This document shows positions 7,648 through 17,653 of a DNA stretch of 64,000 nt, piece by piece (the stretch's first letter is position 1; every line of letters begins with the position of its first letter). This DNA is from Leptothrix cholodnii SP-6 (GTDB taxonomy: Bacteria; Pseudomonadota; Gammaproteobacteria; Burkholderiales; Burkholderiaceae_C), in contig NC_010524.1 of assembly GCF_000019785.1 (NCBI RefSeq), forward strand, positions 992,001 through 1,056,000. Reading direction: 5' to 3'. The notes beneath the pieces are model-generated. The model searched no databases. It saw only the letters and a program-made list of their open reading frames with translations, and was not told the DNA's origin. The translations under genes and the position numbers were made by a program.

Positions 7648-8900
7648 CCCTGCGCACCGGCTTCGACGGGGGCGGGGGCTGCCTTGCGCTGTGCCGCCGC
7701 GGTGGGGCGCCGGATCGGTGCGGGCTCGGGCATCGGCGCGCGCGCGGTGGCCGTCGGCGGGGTGTCGATGCCGACCGCGTGGCTCAGGTTGCCCACCCGC
7801 ACGCCCAGCAGGCGCAGGCGCCGGCTGAGGTTGATGCGCTTCAGGCATTGCCCGGCCGCGGCACGGATCAGCTGCCCGTCGGCCGTCGGCAGCGCCACCG
7901 TGTGATCGCGCGTGACGGTGCGGAAATCGTCGAACCGCAGCTTGATGCCGATGGTGCGCCCGACGTAACCCTTGCGTCGCAGGTCGTCGCCGACGCGCTC
8001 GCACAGGTCGGTGAAGATCCGGCCGAGCAGGGCGCGATCGGTGCGCGGATGCAGGTCGCGCTCGAAGGTGGTCTCGCGGCTCATCGACACCGGCTCGCTT
8101 TCGGTCACCACCGGGCGGTCGTCCTGGCCGTGAGCGGCGGCCAGCAGCCACTCGCCGTGATGAGCGCCGAAGTGATCGCTCAGCCACGCCGGGCTCTGGC
8201 GCGCCAGCTCGCCGATGGTGTGCACGCCCAGGGATTCGAGCCGAGCACTGGCCTTCGGGCCGACGCCGTGGATGCGCCGCACCGGCAGCGGCCAGATCCG
8301 GCTGGCGACGTCTTCGGCCATCACCACCGTCAGGCCATCGGGCTTGTCGAGATCGCTGCAGATCTTGGCCAGCAGCTTGTTGGGCGCCAGACCGACCGAG
8401 CAGCTCAGACCGGTGGCACGCCGCACGTTGTTCTTGAGCTCCTGCGCCAGCGCACGCGCGCCGCCGAGCGGGTCGTGGCCGACCGCCTCGCGCGCGCCGG
8501 GCACGTCGCTCAGGTCGATGTAGATCTCGTCGATGCCCCGGTCCTCGATGGCCGGCGCCAGTTCGGCCACGGCGGCCTTGAACAGGCGCGAGAGCCGCCG
8601 GTACTCGTCGAAATCGGCCGGCAGCAGGATCGCCTGCGGCGCCAGCGCCGCCGATCGCATCAGGCCCATGCCCGAGTGCACGCCGAGCGCCCGCGCCTCG
8701 TAGGTCGAGGTGGTGACGACACCGCGGCCGGTGTAATCGCGCAGCCGCGGCCAGTCGTCGCCCGCAGCAGGCGACGCACGCCGCCCGCCCACCACCACCG
8801 GCAAGCCGCGCAGTTCAGGCCGGCGCAGCAGTTCGACCGAGGCGTAGAACGCGTCCATGTCGAGGTGGGCGATCAGGCGTGGGGGCAGCGCGTCGGCCAT
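7590..8900 (-). CDS. dinB: DNA polymerase IV (Y-family translesion polymerase)
   Basis: 436 residues. The N-terminus IAHLDMDAFYASVELLRRPEL carries the first catalytic Asp and the family signature; GIDEIYIDLSD holds the second acidic pair, and CSVGLAPNKLLAKICSDLDKPDGL follows in the palm. The HhH thumb (IHGVGPKASARLESLGV) and little-finger domain (ETTFERDL...) come next. The tail QSLSLFPEW resembles a beta-clamp binding motif. Start chosen at 8900, where family similarity begins; upstream frame is open but non-conserved. Performs error-prone synthesis past damaged template. Convergent with the DUF454 gene. Confidence 0.95.
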   Translation of the reverse strand: MADALPPRLIAHLDMDAFYASVELLRRPELRGLPVVVGGRRASPAAGDDWPRLRDYTGRGVVTTSTYEARALGVHSGMGLMRSAALAPQAILLPADFDEYRRLSRLFKAAVAELAPAIEDRGIDEIYIDLSDVPGAREAVGHDPLGGARALAQELKNNVRRATGLSCSVGLAPNKLLAKICSDLDKPDGLTVVMAEDVASRIWPLPVRRIHGVGPKASARLESLGVHTIGELARQSPAWLSDHFGAHHGEWLLAAAHGQDDRPVVTESEPVSMSRETTFERDLHPRTDRALLGRIFTDLCERVGDDLRRKGYVGRTIGIKLRFDDFRTVTRDHTVALPTADGQLIRAAAGQCLKRINLSRRLRLLGVRVGNLSHAVGIDTPPTATARAPMPEPAPIRRPTAAAQRKAAPAPVEAGAQGQSLSLFPEWDDPAPPAPD

Positions 8901-9042
8901 GCGCGATTGTGTTTCATTCAGCTTGTGGGGCCACGATCGGGTCTGCCGCTTGTGGTGTCCTGAAAAAGATGGGATGATTTCCCACATGAAAGGCAGAAAC
9001 GCCTGCTGCGAGCGCCAAACCCGTCCGACCCAGGAGAGACTC

Positions 9043-10299
9043 ATGTCCGCACCGATCCCCCATTCGCGCCGCGCGCGACTCGTTCAACTCAGCCTGGCCG
9101 CACTGGCCGTGGCCGCGATCGCTGCCTGCGGCGGGGGCGGCGGGGTCGGGGCGGGGGGCACGGGCATCACCTCGGGCACGGTCAACGGCTTCGGTTCGGT
9201 GATCGTCGGCGGCGTGCGCTACGACGACAGCAGCGCCTCGATCAGCCGTGAAGATGCCAACGACGACGGCAAGCTGCGCCTGGGCATGTCGGTCGACGTG
9301 AGCGTGGACGACAGCTGTGGTCTGGCCGCCACGTCCTGCGTGGCACGCGGATTCGAGATCCGCAGCGATCTGGCCGGCGAAATCACGGCTGACGCGCTCG
9401 ACCCTGTCTCTGGCAACGGCACGATCACCGTGATGGGCCAGGACATCGCGGTGACGGCGAGCACCTTCATCCACCGCTCCTCGGGTGTCGCCTCGGGCCT
9501 CGGTCTCGACGCGGGTCAGATCGTCAAGGTGCACGGCCGCCGGGCGGCAGCCAGCGGTGTGACCGACTGGGTGGCGACCTACATCGAGATCAAGGCGGCC
9601 AGCGATGCTGGCCTCGGCACGCTGAACAGCAGCTTCCAGTTCCGCTTGGCGGGCACGCTCACGGGTACGACCGGCAACTACCAGATCGGTGGCGAGCCGG
9701 TGGACCTGGCGGGCCTCACCGTGCCGACCGGCACGAACCCCTTTGTACGGGTGCGGATCACGCCAGCGGCAGATCGTCCGGTGGGCGGCTGGGACGTCGT
9801 CGAGATCAAGTCGCAGCGCAGCCGAGCGCTCGATCAGCGTGGCCGCTCGCGTGTCGAGGTCCAGGGTTATGTCGAGTCGGCCACCGTCGGTGCTACCAGC
9901 ACGGTGCTGGTGATCAACGGCGTCGACGTGATCGTCGCAGACAGCCCCGCCGTCGAGTTCGATGACGGCGCCACCTACGACGGACTGGCGACCACCACGA
10001 GCGTCGTCGAGGTCAAGGGCTCGATCAACGACGCCGGTCAACTGGTGGCAACCAAGGTCGAACTCAGCGACGAGGCCGAGCGCGAGTTCCACGTGCGGCC
10101 CAACGAGGTATCGGCCGTCACGGCGACGACGTTCACGGTGTCCAAGGCCAACACCGATCCGTTGGTCGTCGAATTCGATGCCGGCGACTTCGACCGTGCC
10201 ACGGCTGCGGACATCGGCAACAGCATCCTGGAGATCAAGGGCAACATCGACCGCACCACGGGCCGCCTGATCGCCACGCGCATCAAGCGCGACGACTGA
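9043..10299 (+). CDS. DUF5666 domain lipoprotein
   Basis: 418 residues. The signal peptide has a lipobox-like end (AVAAIAAC followed by a GGGGG run), so Cys is the probable lipidated residue. The rest consists of repeated beta-rich units of about 70-80 residues, each with a G-x-V-N-G-F-G-S or V-x-V-x-G-x-I pattern ending in ATKVEL or ATRIKR; this is the DUF5666 repeat found in betaproteobacterial surface lipoproteins. Function unknown; a cell-envelope location is inferred. The start at 9043 follows AGGAGAGACTC. Divergent from dinB; ends in a strong terminator. Confidence 0.8.
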   Translation: MSAPIPHSRRARLVQLSLAALAVAAIAACGGGGGVGAGGTGITSGTVNGFGSVIVGGVRYDDSSASISREDANDDGKLRLGMSVDVSVDDSCGLAATSCVARGFEIRSDLAGEITADALDPVSGNGTITVMGQDIAVTASTFIHRSSGVASGLGLDAGQIVKVHGRRAAASGVTDWVATYIEIKAASDAGLGTLNSSFQFRLAGTLTGTTGNYQIGGEPVDLAGLTVPTGTNPFVRVRITPAADRPVGGWDVVEIKSQRSRALDQRGRSRVEVQGYVESATVGATSTVLVINGVDVIVADSPAVEFDDGATYDGLATTTSVVEVKGSINDAGQLVATKVELSDEAEREFHVRPNEVSAVTATTFTVSKANTDPLVVEFDAGDFDRATAADIGNSILEIKGNIDRTTGRLIATRIKRDD

Positions 10300-10396
10300 G
10301 TTTCTCCCCGGTTGCGGTCTCGCTCGTTCCGGTCCTTCGGGGCCGGCAGGCAGAACCGTTTCGAGTGCCGGCAAGCCCCCCGAGCTGGCCTCACAC

Positions 10397-10424
10397 CCCC
10401 ACGCTTTGTCGTGGGGTTTTTTTT
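10397..10424 (+). terminator. Rho-independent terminator after the DUF5666 gene
   Basis: CCCCACG pairs with CGTGGGG (7 pairs) around a 6-base loop, followed directly by eight T. Confidence 0.93.
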
Positions 10425-10449
10425 GCCTGCGCCACCCGGGCCCGCTGCC

Positions 10450-10455
10450 TAGAAT
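10450..10455 (+). promoter_or_regulatory. Candidate -10 box of tldD placed for a leaderless mRNA
   Basis: TAGAAT ends 6 bases before the tldD ATG, so a start site 6-7 bases downstream would fall on the initiation codon. No clear -35 hexamer is present. Confidence 0.3.
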
Positions 10456-10461
10456 GAAGCC

Positions 10462-11925
10462 ATGATTTCCCGCGAACCCACCCTCGAACGCCTGGTCACA
10501 GCCCGTCAACTGCTGCTGGAGCCCTTCGGTCTGACCGATGCCAGCCTCACGCAGGCGCTCAACACGGTCGCGGCCCACAAGGTCGACGATGCCGACCTCT
10601 ACTTCCAGTACACCCGCAGCGAGGGCTGGAGCCTGGAAGAGGGCATCGTCAAGAGCGGCAGCTTCAGCATCGACCAGGGCGTGGGCGTGCGTGCCGTGGT
10701 GGGCGAGAAGACGGCGTTTGCCTATTCGGACGACATCTCCGAGGCCGCCTTGCTCGATGCCGCACGCACCGTGCGCACCATCGCCTCGGCCGGCCTGAGC
10801 CGGCGCGTCAAGCTGGATGTGCCGCAGCAGGTGGCCGGCAGTCGCACGCTCTACGCCAACATGGACCCGATTGCCACGCTCGACAGCGCGCAGAAGGTGG
10901 CGCTGCTGGAGCGGGTCGAGAAACTCGCCCGCGCCAAGGACCCGCGCGTGGTGCAGGTGATGGCCGGTCTGGCCGCCGAGTACGACGTGGTGCTGGTGGC
11001 ACGCGCCGACGGCACGCTGGCCGCCGACGTGCGCCCGCTGGTGCGCCTGTCGGTCACGGTGATCGCCGAGCAGAACGGCCGCCGCGAGGTCGGTTCGTCG
11101 GGTGGCGGCGGGCGCTTCGGCTTCGGCTATTTCCAGGACGACGTGATGTCGCGCTACGTCGACCTGGCGGTGCACGCCGCGCTCACCAACCTCGAGAGCC
11201 GCCCCGCGCCGGCCGGCGAGATGACGGTGGTGCTGGGTTCGGGCTGGCCCGGCATCCTGCTGCACGAGGCGGTCGGCCACGGGCTGGAAGGCGACTTCAA
11301 CCGCAAGGGTTCGAGCACCTTCTCCGGCCGCATCGGCCAGCGCGTGGCAGCCAAGGGCGTGACGGTGCTCGACGACGGCACCATCGCCGATCGCCGCGGC
11401 TCGCTCAACGTCGACGACGAGGGCCACGCCACGCAGCGCAACGTGCTGATCGAGGACGGCATCCTCAAGGGCTACATCCAGGACTCGCTCAACGCCCGCC
11501 TGATGAAGACCGCGCCCACCGGCAACGGCCGGCGCGAGAGCTACGCCCATGTGCCGATGCCGCGCATGACCAACACCTACATGCTGGCCGGCGACAAGAC
11601 GCCCGAGGAGATCATCGCCAGCATCGACCGCGGCCTCTACGCCAGCAACTTCGGCGGCGGCCAGGTCGACATCACGAGCGGCAAGTTCGTGTTCTCGGCC
11701 AGCGAAGCGTATTGGGTCGAGAAGGGCAAGATCCTCTACCCGGTCAAGGGCGCGACGCTGATCGGCAACGGCCCCGAGGCGATGATGCGGGTGTCGATGA
11801 TCGGCAACGACATGGCGCTCGACCCGGGCGTGGGTACCTGCGGCAAGGACGGCCAGAGCGTGCCGGTGGGCGTGGGCCAGCCGACGCTGCGCATCGACGG
11901 CATCACCGTCGGCGGCACGGCCTGA
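10462..11925 (+). CDS. tldD: Metalloprotease TldD
   Basis: 487 residues, normal TldD length. It carries the zinc motif HEAVGH inside [23 protein letters not shown] and the conserved [18 protein letters not shown] and [15 protein letters not shown] blocks. The C-terminus with IGNGPEAM and [24 protein letters not shown] is typical. TldD with TldE degrades unfolded peptides and matures some ribosomal peptide toxins. No tldE is in the window. No ribosome site is evident before the ATG, consistent with the nearby -10 box suggesting a very short leader. Confidence 0.97.
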   Translation: MISREPTLERLVTARQLLLEPFGLTDASLTQALNTVAAHKVDDADLYFQYTRSEGWSLEEGIVKSGSFSIDQGVGVRAVVGEKTAFAYSDDISEAALLDAARTVRTIASAGLSRRVKLDVPQQVAGSRTLYANMDPIATLDSAQKVALLERVEKLARAKDPRVVQVMAGLAAEYDVVLVARADGTLAADVRPLVRLSVTVIAEQNGRREVGSSGGGGRFGFGYFQDDVMSRYVDLAVHAALTNLESRPAPAGEMTVVLGSGWPGILLHEAVGHGLEGDFNRKGSSTFSGRIGQRVAAKGVTVLDDGTIADRRGSLNVDDEGHATQRNVLIEDGILKGYIQDSLNARLMKTAPTGNGRRESYAHVPMPRMTNTYMLAGDKTPEEIIASIDRGLYASNFGGGQVDITSGKFVFSASEAYWVEKGKILYPVKGATLIGNGPEAMMRVSMIGNDMALDPGVGTCGKDGQSVPVGVGQPTLRIDGITVGGTA

Positions 11926-11997
11926 GTGCGGCACGGGCGCCACAGCATCGGGGCACCCCCGATGGCATCGTCAGGGCGCCGTGCTAGATTCCAGCTC

Positions 11998-12066
11998 ATG
12001 TCTCGTTTTGCGTTCTTCTTTTCGTACTTTTGGTTCTCGCACCGCACCGGCGGAGGAGAGGCCTGA
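11998..12066 (+). CDS. Aromatic-rich leader peptide of the DAHP synthase gene
   Basis: A 22-residue reading frame whose residues 4-13 are FAFFFSYFWF: six Phe, one Tyr and one Trp within ten codons. It ends at 12066, 36 bases before a hairpin-T-tract terminator and 112 bases before DAHP synthase. This is the layout of leader peptides such as that of enterobacterial pheA. The tail codons HRTGGGEA overlap the sequence able to pair as anti-terminator. The peptide has no other expected function. No strong ribosome site is visible; a TAGATT box 16-11 bases upstream would give a very short 5' leader. Confidence 0.75.
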   Translation: MSRFAFFFSYFWFSHRTGGGEA

Positions 12067-12130
12067 GCGTACGCAAGACAGCACGCCAGACACCTTCAAA
12101 GACCGCCGGATGCCCCGGCGGTTTTTTTTT
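12047..12130 (+). promoter_or_regulatory. Transcription attenuator (anti-terminator and terminator) upstream of DAHP synthase
   Basis: The terminator is CCGCCGG (12103-12109) pairing with CCGGCGG (12115-12121) around ATGCC, followed by nine T (12122-12130). An identical copy of the 3' arm, CCGGCGG, lies at 12047-12053 inside the leader coding sequence, just after the aromatic codons. It can pair with 12103-12109 and so exclude the terminator. A ribosome stalled at the Phe/Tyr/Trp codons would leave 12047-12053 free (read-through); one that reaches the stop at 12066 would cover it (termination). Confidence 0.75.
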
Positions 12131-12177
12131 GCCTCGTCGATTCGTTCTTTCCGTTTTCAACTGACCTGGACCCGCAC

Positions 12178-13299
<1,122 letters not shown>

Positions 13300-13314
13300 G
13301 GCGCTACGATGACC

Positions 13315-13342
13315 GACGGCCCATCTGCGGGCCGTCTCGTTT
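13315..13342 (+). terminator. Hairpin between DAHP synthase and the next gene
   Basis: GACGGCCC pairs with GGGCCGTC (8 pairs, 6-base loop) followed by TCGTTT. The T tract is weak, so it may be only a partial terminator. Confidence 0.5.
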
Positions 13343-13354
13343 GGAGGAAATCAA

Positions 13355-13657
13355 ATGCCGTATGTGAACGTGGTCTGGGGGCCTGAGCTCGAGCAGTCGA
13401 TCGTGGTCGACAGCGCGATGCCGCAAGCCGATGCGCGGGCCTGGCTCGACGCCCAGTATCTGGCGCTCGACTGCCAGCCCCTGCGCGCCTCGGGCAAGGT
13501 GCTGGTGGCCGACAAGCTGCTGTCGATCGCCGACACCGGCGGCCAGAAGCAGTTTGCCGACGCCGCCTGGGCGCAGTCGTTTGCGCAGGCGGCGACCGGT
13601 TCGACCGGCCGCGATCACGTCAGCATCGACATTGCCGGCCTGACCGTGCGGTTCTGA
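13355..13657 (+). CDS. Conserved-looking small protein of unknown function
   Basis: 100 residues starting at an ATG with a strong GGAGG ribosome site 7 bases upstream, so the gene is probably real. The protein (MPYVNVVWGPELEQSIVVDS...) is soluble, mixed alpha/beta by appearance, and ends with a strand-like VSIDIAGLTVRF. It has no Cys motif, signal or membrane helix that suggests an activity. A hairpin separates it from DAHP synthase, and it faces the cobalamin adenosyltransferase gene. Confidence 0.65.
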   Translation: MPYVNVVWGPELEQSIVVDSAMPQADARAWLDAQYLALDCQPLRASGKVLVADKLLSIADTGGQKQFADAAWAQSFAQAATGSTGRDHVSIDIAGLTVRF

Positions 13658-13693
13658 ACCGGATCGGTGCGCCGTGCGCGGCGCCCGTTTCGA

Positions 13694-14269
13694 TCAGCCT
13701 TGCGCGCGCTCGAGCCGCTCGCTGTGCCAGTAGACGTCGTCGCCGCCCAGGCCGTCGAGGTTGGCACGGTTGAGCACGCGGGCCAGCACGAACAGCAGGT
13801 CCGACAGGCGATTCAGGTAGTGGCGCGGCGCTTCGTTGATGGCCTCGGCCGCCGCCAGCGCCACCACCGCCCGTTCGGCCCGGCGCGCGATCGTGCGGGC
13901 CACGTGCGCCAGTGCCGCGCTGCGGGTGCCGGCCGGCAGGATGAATTCCTGCAGGCGCGGCAGTTGCGCGTTGTAGTGCGCCAGCGCCTCGTCCAGGCGC
14001 AGCACGGCCTCGGTCTTGAGCAGCGTGTAGCCGGGGATCGAGAGCTCGCCACCGAGGTTGAAGAGCTCGTGCTGGATCACCACCAGCAGCTCGCGCACGT
14101 CGGCGGGCAGCGGTTCGGCCAGCAGCACGCCGAGCTGCGAATTGAGTTCGTCGACGTCGCCCATGGCCTGCACGCGCAGGTGATCCTTGGGCACGCGTTG
14201 TCCGTCGCCCAGGCCGGTGGTGCCGTCGTCGCCGGTGCGGGTGCTGATTTGTGTGAGTCGATGTGCCAT
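13694..14269 (-). CDS. Cob(I)alamin adenosyltransferase, PduO type
   Basis: 191 residues. Family landmarks: the N-terminal [20 protein letters not shown] (ATP-binding), [28 protein letters not shown], and the R-x-x-x-R helix [14 protein letters not shown] with [24 protein letters not shown]. It makes adenosylcobalamin from cob(I)alamin and ATP as a trimer in the cytosol. Start chosen at MAHRLTQ (14269), where the conserved region begins. Divergent from the UPF0149 gene with 47 bases between starts. Confidence 0.95.
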   Translation of the reverse strand: MAHRLTQISTRTGDDGTTGLGDGQRVPKDHLRVQAMGDVDELNSQLGVLLAEPLPADVRELLVVIQHELFNLGGELSIPGYTLLKTEAVLRLDEALAHYNAQLPRLQEFILPAGTRSAALAHVARTIARRAERAVVALAAAEAINEAPRHYLNRLSDLLFVLARVLNRANLDGLGGDDVYWHSERLERAQG

Positions 14270-14316
14270 GGCGCGATCGTAGCGCCGGCACAATGCCGGT
14301 TTTGGAGACCCTGACC

Positions 14317-15081
14317 ATGACCCCAGCCGCCGACCTGAACGACGCCGAGATCGGTGAACTCGACGATCTGCTTGCCGCCATCCCCGAACCGCTGGAGGCG
14401 CTCGATGTCGTGATGCTCGACGGCTACCTGTGCGGCGTGCTCGCACAGCCGATGGCGCTGCCGCCCGAACAATGGCTGCCACCGGCGTTCGACTGGAACC
14501 TCGCCGTCGACGAGGACGGCTCGGTCAGCGGCCAGGTGCTCGGCCCCGACACCGTCGGCTGGCACTCAGCCAAGCACGAGCGGCTGGTGAGCCTGGTGAT
14601 GCGCCGCCATGCCGCGCTGAACCAGTCGCTGGTGGCCGACGGCTGGTTCGACCCGCTCGTGATGCAGCCCACCGACGACGATGGCAATCCGCTGAAGGGT
14701 CGCGAGGCGATGACGGCGGCACTCGCGCCCTGGGTGATCGGTTTCGAGCACGCGCTCAACAACTTCCCGGCGCTGCAGGACATGGCGGCGCCCGAACTGC
14801 CCGATCTGCTGGCCTGCCTGTGGCGTCACCTGCCGGAGCAGACCGAAGACGAAAAGGCCTACACCAAGGCGCTCGACGACGAGCATCCGTTGAAGTCGCT
14901 GGATGCGGCGATCGAGGACCTGGTCGCCAACGTGGTCGAGATCGCCGACCTCGGCCGCGGTCAGATGCTGAAGGTCGAAACCGTGCGGCGCACCGAGCCG
15001 AAGGTCGGTCGCAACGATCCGTGCCCTTGCGGCAGCGGGCGCAAGTTCAAGCAGTGCCACGGCCGCAGCGAAAGTGCCTGA
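14317..15081 (+). CDS. UPF0149 (YecA-like) protein with C-terminal SEC-C zinc motif
   Basis: 254 residues from ATG 14317, with a GGAG site 9 bases upstream; an ATG 24 bases earlier is less well placed. The first 200 residues match the UPF0149/YecA helical domain ([29 protein letters not shown]). The end carries [19 protein letters not shown], the CxC-x8-CH zinc-binding SEC-C motif also found at the tail of SecA. In other bacteria YecA-type proteins associate with ribosomes or SecA targets; the role here is inferred from that only. Confidence 0.9.
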   Translation: MTPAADLNDAEIGELDDLLAAIPEPLEALDVVMLDGYLCGVLAQPMALPPEQWLPPAFDWNLAVDEDGSVSGQVLGPDTVGWHSAKHERLVSLVMRRHAALNQSLVADGWFDPLVMQPTDDDGNPLKGREAMTAALAPWVIGFEHALNNFPALQDMAAPELPDLLACLWRHLPEQTEDEKAYTKALDDEHPLKSLDAAIEDLVANVVEIADLGRGQMLKVETVRRTEPKVGRNDPCPCGSGRKFKQCHGRSESA

Positions 15082-15193
15082 GCGGACGGGTTGATGTGGG
15101 CATCGCCGGGTGCCGCATCGGCTTGATGATCATCAAGGCCGACGGCGGTCTCGATGTCACACTGAAACCCGTCGAACGAGTTGGAGACCTGAA

Positions 15194-15616
15194 ATGAAAA
15201 TCCTGGTTGCTGTCGATGGCAGCGAATACACCCGCCGCATGGTCGCCTATTGGGCTGCCCATGATGAATGGCTGGGGCCGGCGCACGAGTACACCGTGCT
15301 GACCGTGGTGCCGACCATTCCGCCTCGTGCTGCGGCCGTGCTCGATCGGGAACTGCTGCAAGGCTATTACGCCGATGAGGGCGAAAAGGTTTTCAAGCCG
15401 CTGCGCACGTTTCTCGATGCCCAGCGCATCAGCGCGACTTTCCTCAGCAAGACCGGTCATGTGGCCGATGCCATCGCCAAGACCGCCGACGAGGGGCATT
15501 TCGATCTGGTCATGATGGGCTCGCACGGCCACAACCAGCTGGGCAATCTGGTGATGGGCTCGGTGGCGACGCGCGTCATTGCGGCTTGCAAGACGCCTGT
15601 TCTGCTGATTCGCTGA
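15194..15616 (+). CDS. Universal stress protein (UspA family)
   Basis: 140 residues, a single Usp domain. It begins MKILVAVDGSEYTRRMV and ends with the ATP-binding signature DLVMMGSHGHNQLGNLVMGSVATRVIAACKTPVLLIR (G-x2-G-x9-G-S/T type), so it probably binds ATP. Start at 15194, after GGAGACCTGAA. A monocistronic gene. Confidence 0.95.
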   Translation: MKILVAVDGSEYTRRMVAYWAAHDEWLGPAHEYTVLTVVPTIPPRAAAVLDRELLQGYYADEGEKVFKPLRTFLDAQRISATFLSKTGHVADAIAKTADEGHFDLVMMGSHGHNQLGNLVMGSVATRVIAACKTPVLLIR

Positions 15617-15727
15617 TGCGATGTGCGGTGGAGCCGTTGCGGCTTCTGCGCAGAATGTTCGGCAAAGCGGCCGTGATCGGCGGTTCGCCAGGAGCCCGCG
15701 GGATGCGGGTCTCCGATGCCTTCCGTG

Positions 15728-15988
15728 TCAGCGGATCGGCGTGACAGCCTCTCGGGCGACAGCCTTGCCGGGCTTGGTCTTGGCCTTGCGTCCCGGTTTT
15801 GATGCCGGCGCTTCGATCTGGTCGGATGCCGCCTGATTGGTGAGGCTCATCTCGAGGCCGAAAGCGGTGCCGTAGTCGGCAAAATCCTGCGGATGCTTGC
15901 GCACTGCCGGACGCTTGCCTGCCTTGACGGGTTTGGCCTTGCGGCCGAAAAAGCCGAGCCAGCGTGACCATGAAAAAAGTGTGCTCAT
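15728..15988 (-). CDS. Small basic protein of unknown function
   Basis: 86 residues from ATG 15988 with a GGGAGA ribosome site. The first part is hydrophobic-aromatic (MSTLFSWSRWLGFFGRKAK), and the rest is rich in Lys, Arg, Ala and Pro with KPGRKAKTKPGKAVAREA near the end, resembling histone-like tails. No family recognised. It lies between the universal stress gene (convergent) and phoD (same strand, 77 bases upstream). Confidence 0.5.
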   Translation of the reverse strand: MSTLFSWSRWLGFFGRKAKPVKAGKRPAVRKHPQDFADYGTAFGLEMSLTNQAASDQIEAPASKPGRKAKTKPGKAVAREAVTPIR

Positions 15989-16065
15989 TCTGGTTTCTCC
16001 CTGGCCGTTTTCAGGCCTTTCACTGAACGCCGGTTGCATGCGCAGGCCGGGCCGCAGAGTCCGAA

Positions 16066-17643
16066 TCACGCGGGTCGAGGACCGGCTCGACCTGATTCAA
16101 CGCTGTAACTGGCTTGCGTATGCAGAAGCGATGATTCTGTAACCGGAAACCCCGTGGCTCTCGCAGTCAAGTGTAGCGATTGGTTTCCAAGCTCGATCAG
16201 GGCATAACCCCTCTCGTCACTGCGCCCGTGCAGGATGTCCGGGTTGCTGCTTCGTATCAGCGACATCCAGCTTTCCGGGATGCCGCGGGTCGTGAGCGAG
16301 GTGGTGACGAACTCGCTGGCCACCACCGCGGAACGTTCGTCGTTGGGCCTGACACGCAGGTTGGCCGCCACATGCCGGTGCACGTCGCCGCCGAGTGCGA
16401 CGACGTCCTGCACGCCGCTGTCGACCAGGTGCTGCAGCAGCCGTGCGCGCGATGACGCATAGCCGTCCCAGCCGTCGGTGTGCACCAGTTGCCGGCCCAG
16501 CGTCTCGAGCCCAGAGGCGCTCATCTGCGTGGCCTGGCCGATCAGTTTCCAGCGCCGCTGGCTGTGTGCGAGCCCTCGGTGCAGCCAGTTTTCCTGCGCG
16601 GGGCCGAGCATCGTTCGGTGCCGGTCTGCCAGTTCGTCGCAATGCCAGCGCAGATGCCCGCCCGATTCGTCCGCCGCGTTGCAGGCTTGCACGCTGCGGT
16701 GCTGGCGGCCGTCGAGCGTCCACAGCTCGGCCAGTCGGCCCCACGTGTAGCGGTCGTGCATGCGCATGCCCCGTTCGCCCGGGAACTGATCGAGCGCGAG
16801 CGGCAGGTGCTCGAAGTAGGCCTGGTAGGCCGCCGCGCGGATGCTCACGAACTCGGCCGCCGACAACTCGCCGGTACCCAGCGCGGCGGCATAGTCGTTG
16901 CGCACCTCGTGGTCGTCCCAGGCCAGGATCCACGGGTGCGCCGCATGGGCCGCCTGCAGGTCGTGGTCGAGTTTGTAGGTGGCGTGGCGGGCCCGAAACT
17001 GGTCCAGCGTTTCAGGCGCAGGCCCTTCATGCGGCCTGCGCAGAAAGCTCGGGTTGCTGGAGTCGTAGACATAGTCGCCCACGAACAGCACCAGATCGAG
17101 GTCGCTGGCCGCGATCTCGCGGTGCACCGTGAAGCGGCCTTGTTCGTAGTGCTGGCACGACGCCAGCGCCAGGCGCAGCCGCGCCGGCTGGCTGTCGGCC
17201 GGTGGTGCGGTGCGTGTGCGTCCGATCGGGCTCACCGCGTTGCCGGTGATGAAACGGTAGTGGAAGACCCGCCCCGGCGGCAGCCGATCCACCTGGACCC
17301 GCACGCTGTGCGCCAGGCTCGGCAACGCCACCACCTCACCGGTGCGCACCGGCTGGGTGAAGGCCTCGTCGTGCGCCATTTCCCACCGCAGCGGGAGCGG
17401 CAGCGGGTCCATGCCGCCGCCATCGGCATGCGGTTCGGGGGCGAGCCGGGTCCACAGCACGACGCTGTCGGGCCGCGGCTGGCCGCTCGCGATCCCGAGC
17501 GTGAACGGATAGCGATCGAATCGGGGAGGGGTCGAAGGCAGCCGCATCTGCGACGGGCTTTCGGACGACCGAAGGCGTCCCGCCGCGAGCAGCAGCGCGG
17601 TGCCCGATAGGCGGCGGACCGCATCGCGACGAGAGATCAGCAT
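16066..17643 (-). CDS. phoD: PhoD-like alkaline phosphatase / phosphodiesterase
   Basis: 525 residues. The N-terminus SRRDAVRRLSGTALLLAAGRL has a twin-Arg pair and hydrophobic core, fitting Tat export, as known for PhoD. The N-terminal PhoD_N beta domain covers PFTLGIASGQPRPDSVVLWTRLAP. The catalytic domain holds DLVLFVGDYVYDSS (Asp and Tyr/Asp metal ligands), LAWDDHEVRNDYAA (D-D-H-E), and GGDVHRHVAANL (G-G-D-x-H). These match the Fe/Ca-dependent PhoD family that releases phosphate from mono- and diesters in the periplasm. Start at 17643 is where the Tat signal begins. Confidence 0.92.
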   Translation of the reverse strand: MLISRRDAVRRLSGTALLLAAGRLRSSESPSQMRLPSTPPRFDRYPFTLGIASGQPRPDSVVLWTRLAPEPHADGGGMDPLPLPLRWEMAHDEAFTQPVRTGEVVALPSLAHSVRVQVDRLPPGRVFHYRFITGNAVSPIGRTRTAPPADSQPARLRLALASCQHYEQGRFTVHREIAASDLDLVLFVGDYVYDSSNPSFLRRPHEGPAPETLDQFRARHATYKLDHDLQAAHAAHPWILAWDDHEVRNDYAAALGTGELSAAEFVSIRAAAYQAYFEHLPLALDQFPGERGMRMHDRYTWGRLAELWTLDGRQHRSVQACNAADESGGHLRWHCDELADRHRTMLGPAQENWLHRGLAHSQRRWKLIGQATQMSASGLETLGRQLVHTDGWDGYASSRARLLQHLVDSGVQDVVALGGDVHRHVAANLRVRPNDERSAVVASEFVTTSLTTRGIPESWMSLIRSSNPDILHGRSDERGYALIELGNQSLHLTARATGFPVTESSLLHTQASYSVESGRAGPRPA

Positions 17644-17653
17644 GGCGGCGCGA

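Noticed and set aside
8914..11943. 1009-codon minus-strand open frame
   Set aside because: Antisense shadow of the DUF5666 and tldD genes; composition is typical of reversed GC-rich coding sequence.
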